DNA of 64,000 nucleotides, taken from positions 2,480,001 to 2,544,000 of the forward strand of contig JACAAK010000006.1 of assembly GCA_025093985.1 (NCBI GenBank). Direction: 5' to 3'. The notes below the pieces were generated by a model. The model saw only the letters and a program-made list of their open reading frames with translations, was not told where the DNA came from and ran no database searches. Made by a program: the position numbers and the translations under genes. This DNA is from Calvatia gigantea. Its lineage: Eukaryota > Basidiomycota > Agaricomycetes > Agaricales > Lycoperdaceae. Below are positions 63,288 to 64,000 of this stretch, one piece after another. Positions within the stretch are counted from its first letter, which is position 1; the number at the start of each line of letters is the position of its first letter.

Positions 63288-64000
63288 CAGTAAGGGACAA
63301 AACCGTTCCAATGTTTTGAACTTCTCAGAAGATCAGCTCATATCTCAAGGACTACTGTGGCTGTGCACTTCCTAATTTAATTGTAGATAGTCCAGTATCT
63401 TATCTAATCATATGCAAAGTATGATTATGTAATCCTTTGTTTTAGGGGAGTTATTAATTAATTAATATTTTAAGTGCATTGGAACAGTTTTGTCCCTCTT
63501 GAAATTTATATACAAAATGGGTATTCTAGTACCTGGTATAAGCTCCCTTGGCCTGTAAAACTGCCTGGACCCTCCTAGGCATACTCTCTATCAGATTCTG
63601 ACACACTTCTGGTTCTATGTCATCCCACTCCTTTTGTATCCTCTCCCATAGGGTATTCATGCTATCAGGAGGAGTATCATACTCTCCCAGCTTATTCTTG
63701 AGGTGAGTCCAGAGATGTTCAATGGGATTAAGGTCTGGAGACTGTGGGGGCCATACCATAACCTCCAATTCAGACTCATCTAGCCAGTTTGTAGCCTTTT
63801 TGCTCTTGTGTTTGGGGTCATTGTCCTGTTGGAAGACCATATCCTCCTCATTCTTCCCATACCACCTGATGCTCCTCTTTAGTTCATCCCCCAAAATTTG
63901 AACATAAAGGTCAGCATCCATCTTCCCTTCAATTTTAGTGGCAAACCCCACTCCATCCCACAGCATACAACCCCAGATCATCACATTTCCTCCACCAAAC
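63288..64000 (-). mobile_element. Tc1/mariner element 2 (runs off the window)
   Basis: It begins CAGTAAGGGACAAAACCGTT after a TA at 63286-63287 and is nearly identical to the inverted right half of element 1, including the roughly 212-bp terminal block. The transposase lies on the minus strand. The 5' part of the gene and the other end are beyond the window. Confidence 0.9.
63526..64000 (-). CDS. Mariner (DD34E) transposase, C-terminal part
   Basis: The visible frame runs from the window edge (GGGNVMIWGCMLWDGVGFAT) through FQQDNDPKHKS and PDLNPIEHLW to VQAVLQAKGAYTRY and TAG at 63528-63526. Unlike element 1 the codon after PRRV is CAG, so the C-terminus is complete. The first catalytic Asp is outside the window. 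This copy may encode a full transposase. Confidence 0.85.
   Translation of the reverse strand, partial: FGGGNVMIWGCMLWDGVGFATKIEGKMDADLYVQILGDELKRSIRWYGKNEEDMVFQQDNDPKHKSKKATNWLDESELEVMVWPPQSPDLNPIEHLWTHLKNKLGEYDTPPDSMNTLWERIQKEWDDIEPEVCQNLIESMPRRVQAVLQAKGAYTRY

Overview
The window looks like a piece of an Agaricomycete (mushroom-forming basidiomycete) chromosome. Genes are split by many short introns (about 40-100 nt, GT-AG with a few GC-AG). The gene content is typical of that group: an HNH-type nuclease tail, an Ndc1 nucleoporin, a secreted FAD-linked oxidase, an F-box protein, a GH5 mannanase-like enzyme, DUF4246 proteins, NACHT (NLR-like) proteins and an Atg13 gene.

Layout. 1-16.3 kb is ordinary gene space: HNH tail (+), NDC1 (+), FAD-linked oxidase (+), F-box protein (+), GH5-like enzyme (-, 12 exons) and a large membrane protein (+, 6 exons). 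16.3-36.1 kb is an accessory zone of segmental duplicates: four related pieces of ATG13 occur in the window (one long copy at 24.9-28.8 kb), two DUF4246 copies, and the NACHT-kinase fusion genes B and A. 36.9-55.9 kb is one decayed NACHT-kinase gene (copy C) split by a nested transposon stack: a 15.3-kb Ty3/gypsy chromovirus which itself carries a complete Ty1/copia element with identical LTRs, a Tc1/mariner element and a solo copia LTR. A second solo LTR of that type lies in the kinase part of copy C. 56.2-64 kb holds an F-box-like fragment, the fourth NACHT-kinase gene (copy D), another ATG13 fragment and the end of a second mariner element.

Most notable points. (1) A family of four NACHT ATPases with a C-terminal protein-kinase domain, two of them with altered kinase catalytic residues. 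(2) In three cases an ATG13 (HORMA-domain) fragment sits convergently just downstream of the NACHT-kinase gene. (3) Copy C and the chromovirus have lost nearly all CpG by C-to-T change, while the embedded copia element is still CpG-rich and looks new. (4) The copia gag and pol frames are one reading frame broken by a single UAG codon. (5) Several genes of the accessory zone carry single-base frameshifts that can be seen by comparing copies inside this window; real decay and assembly error cannot be told apart from sequence alone.

Exon borders were set by eye from splice consensus, reading-frame continuity and comparison of copies. No searches were run; family names rest on motif recognition.
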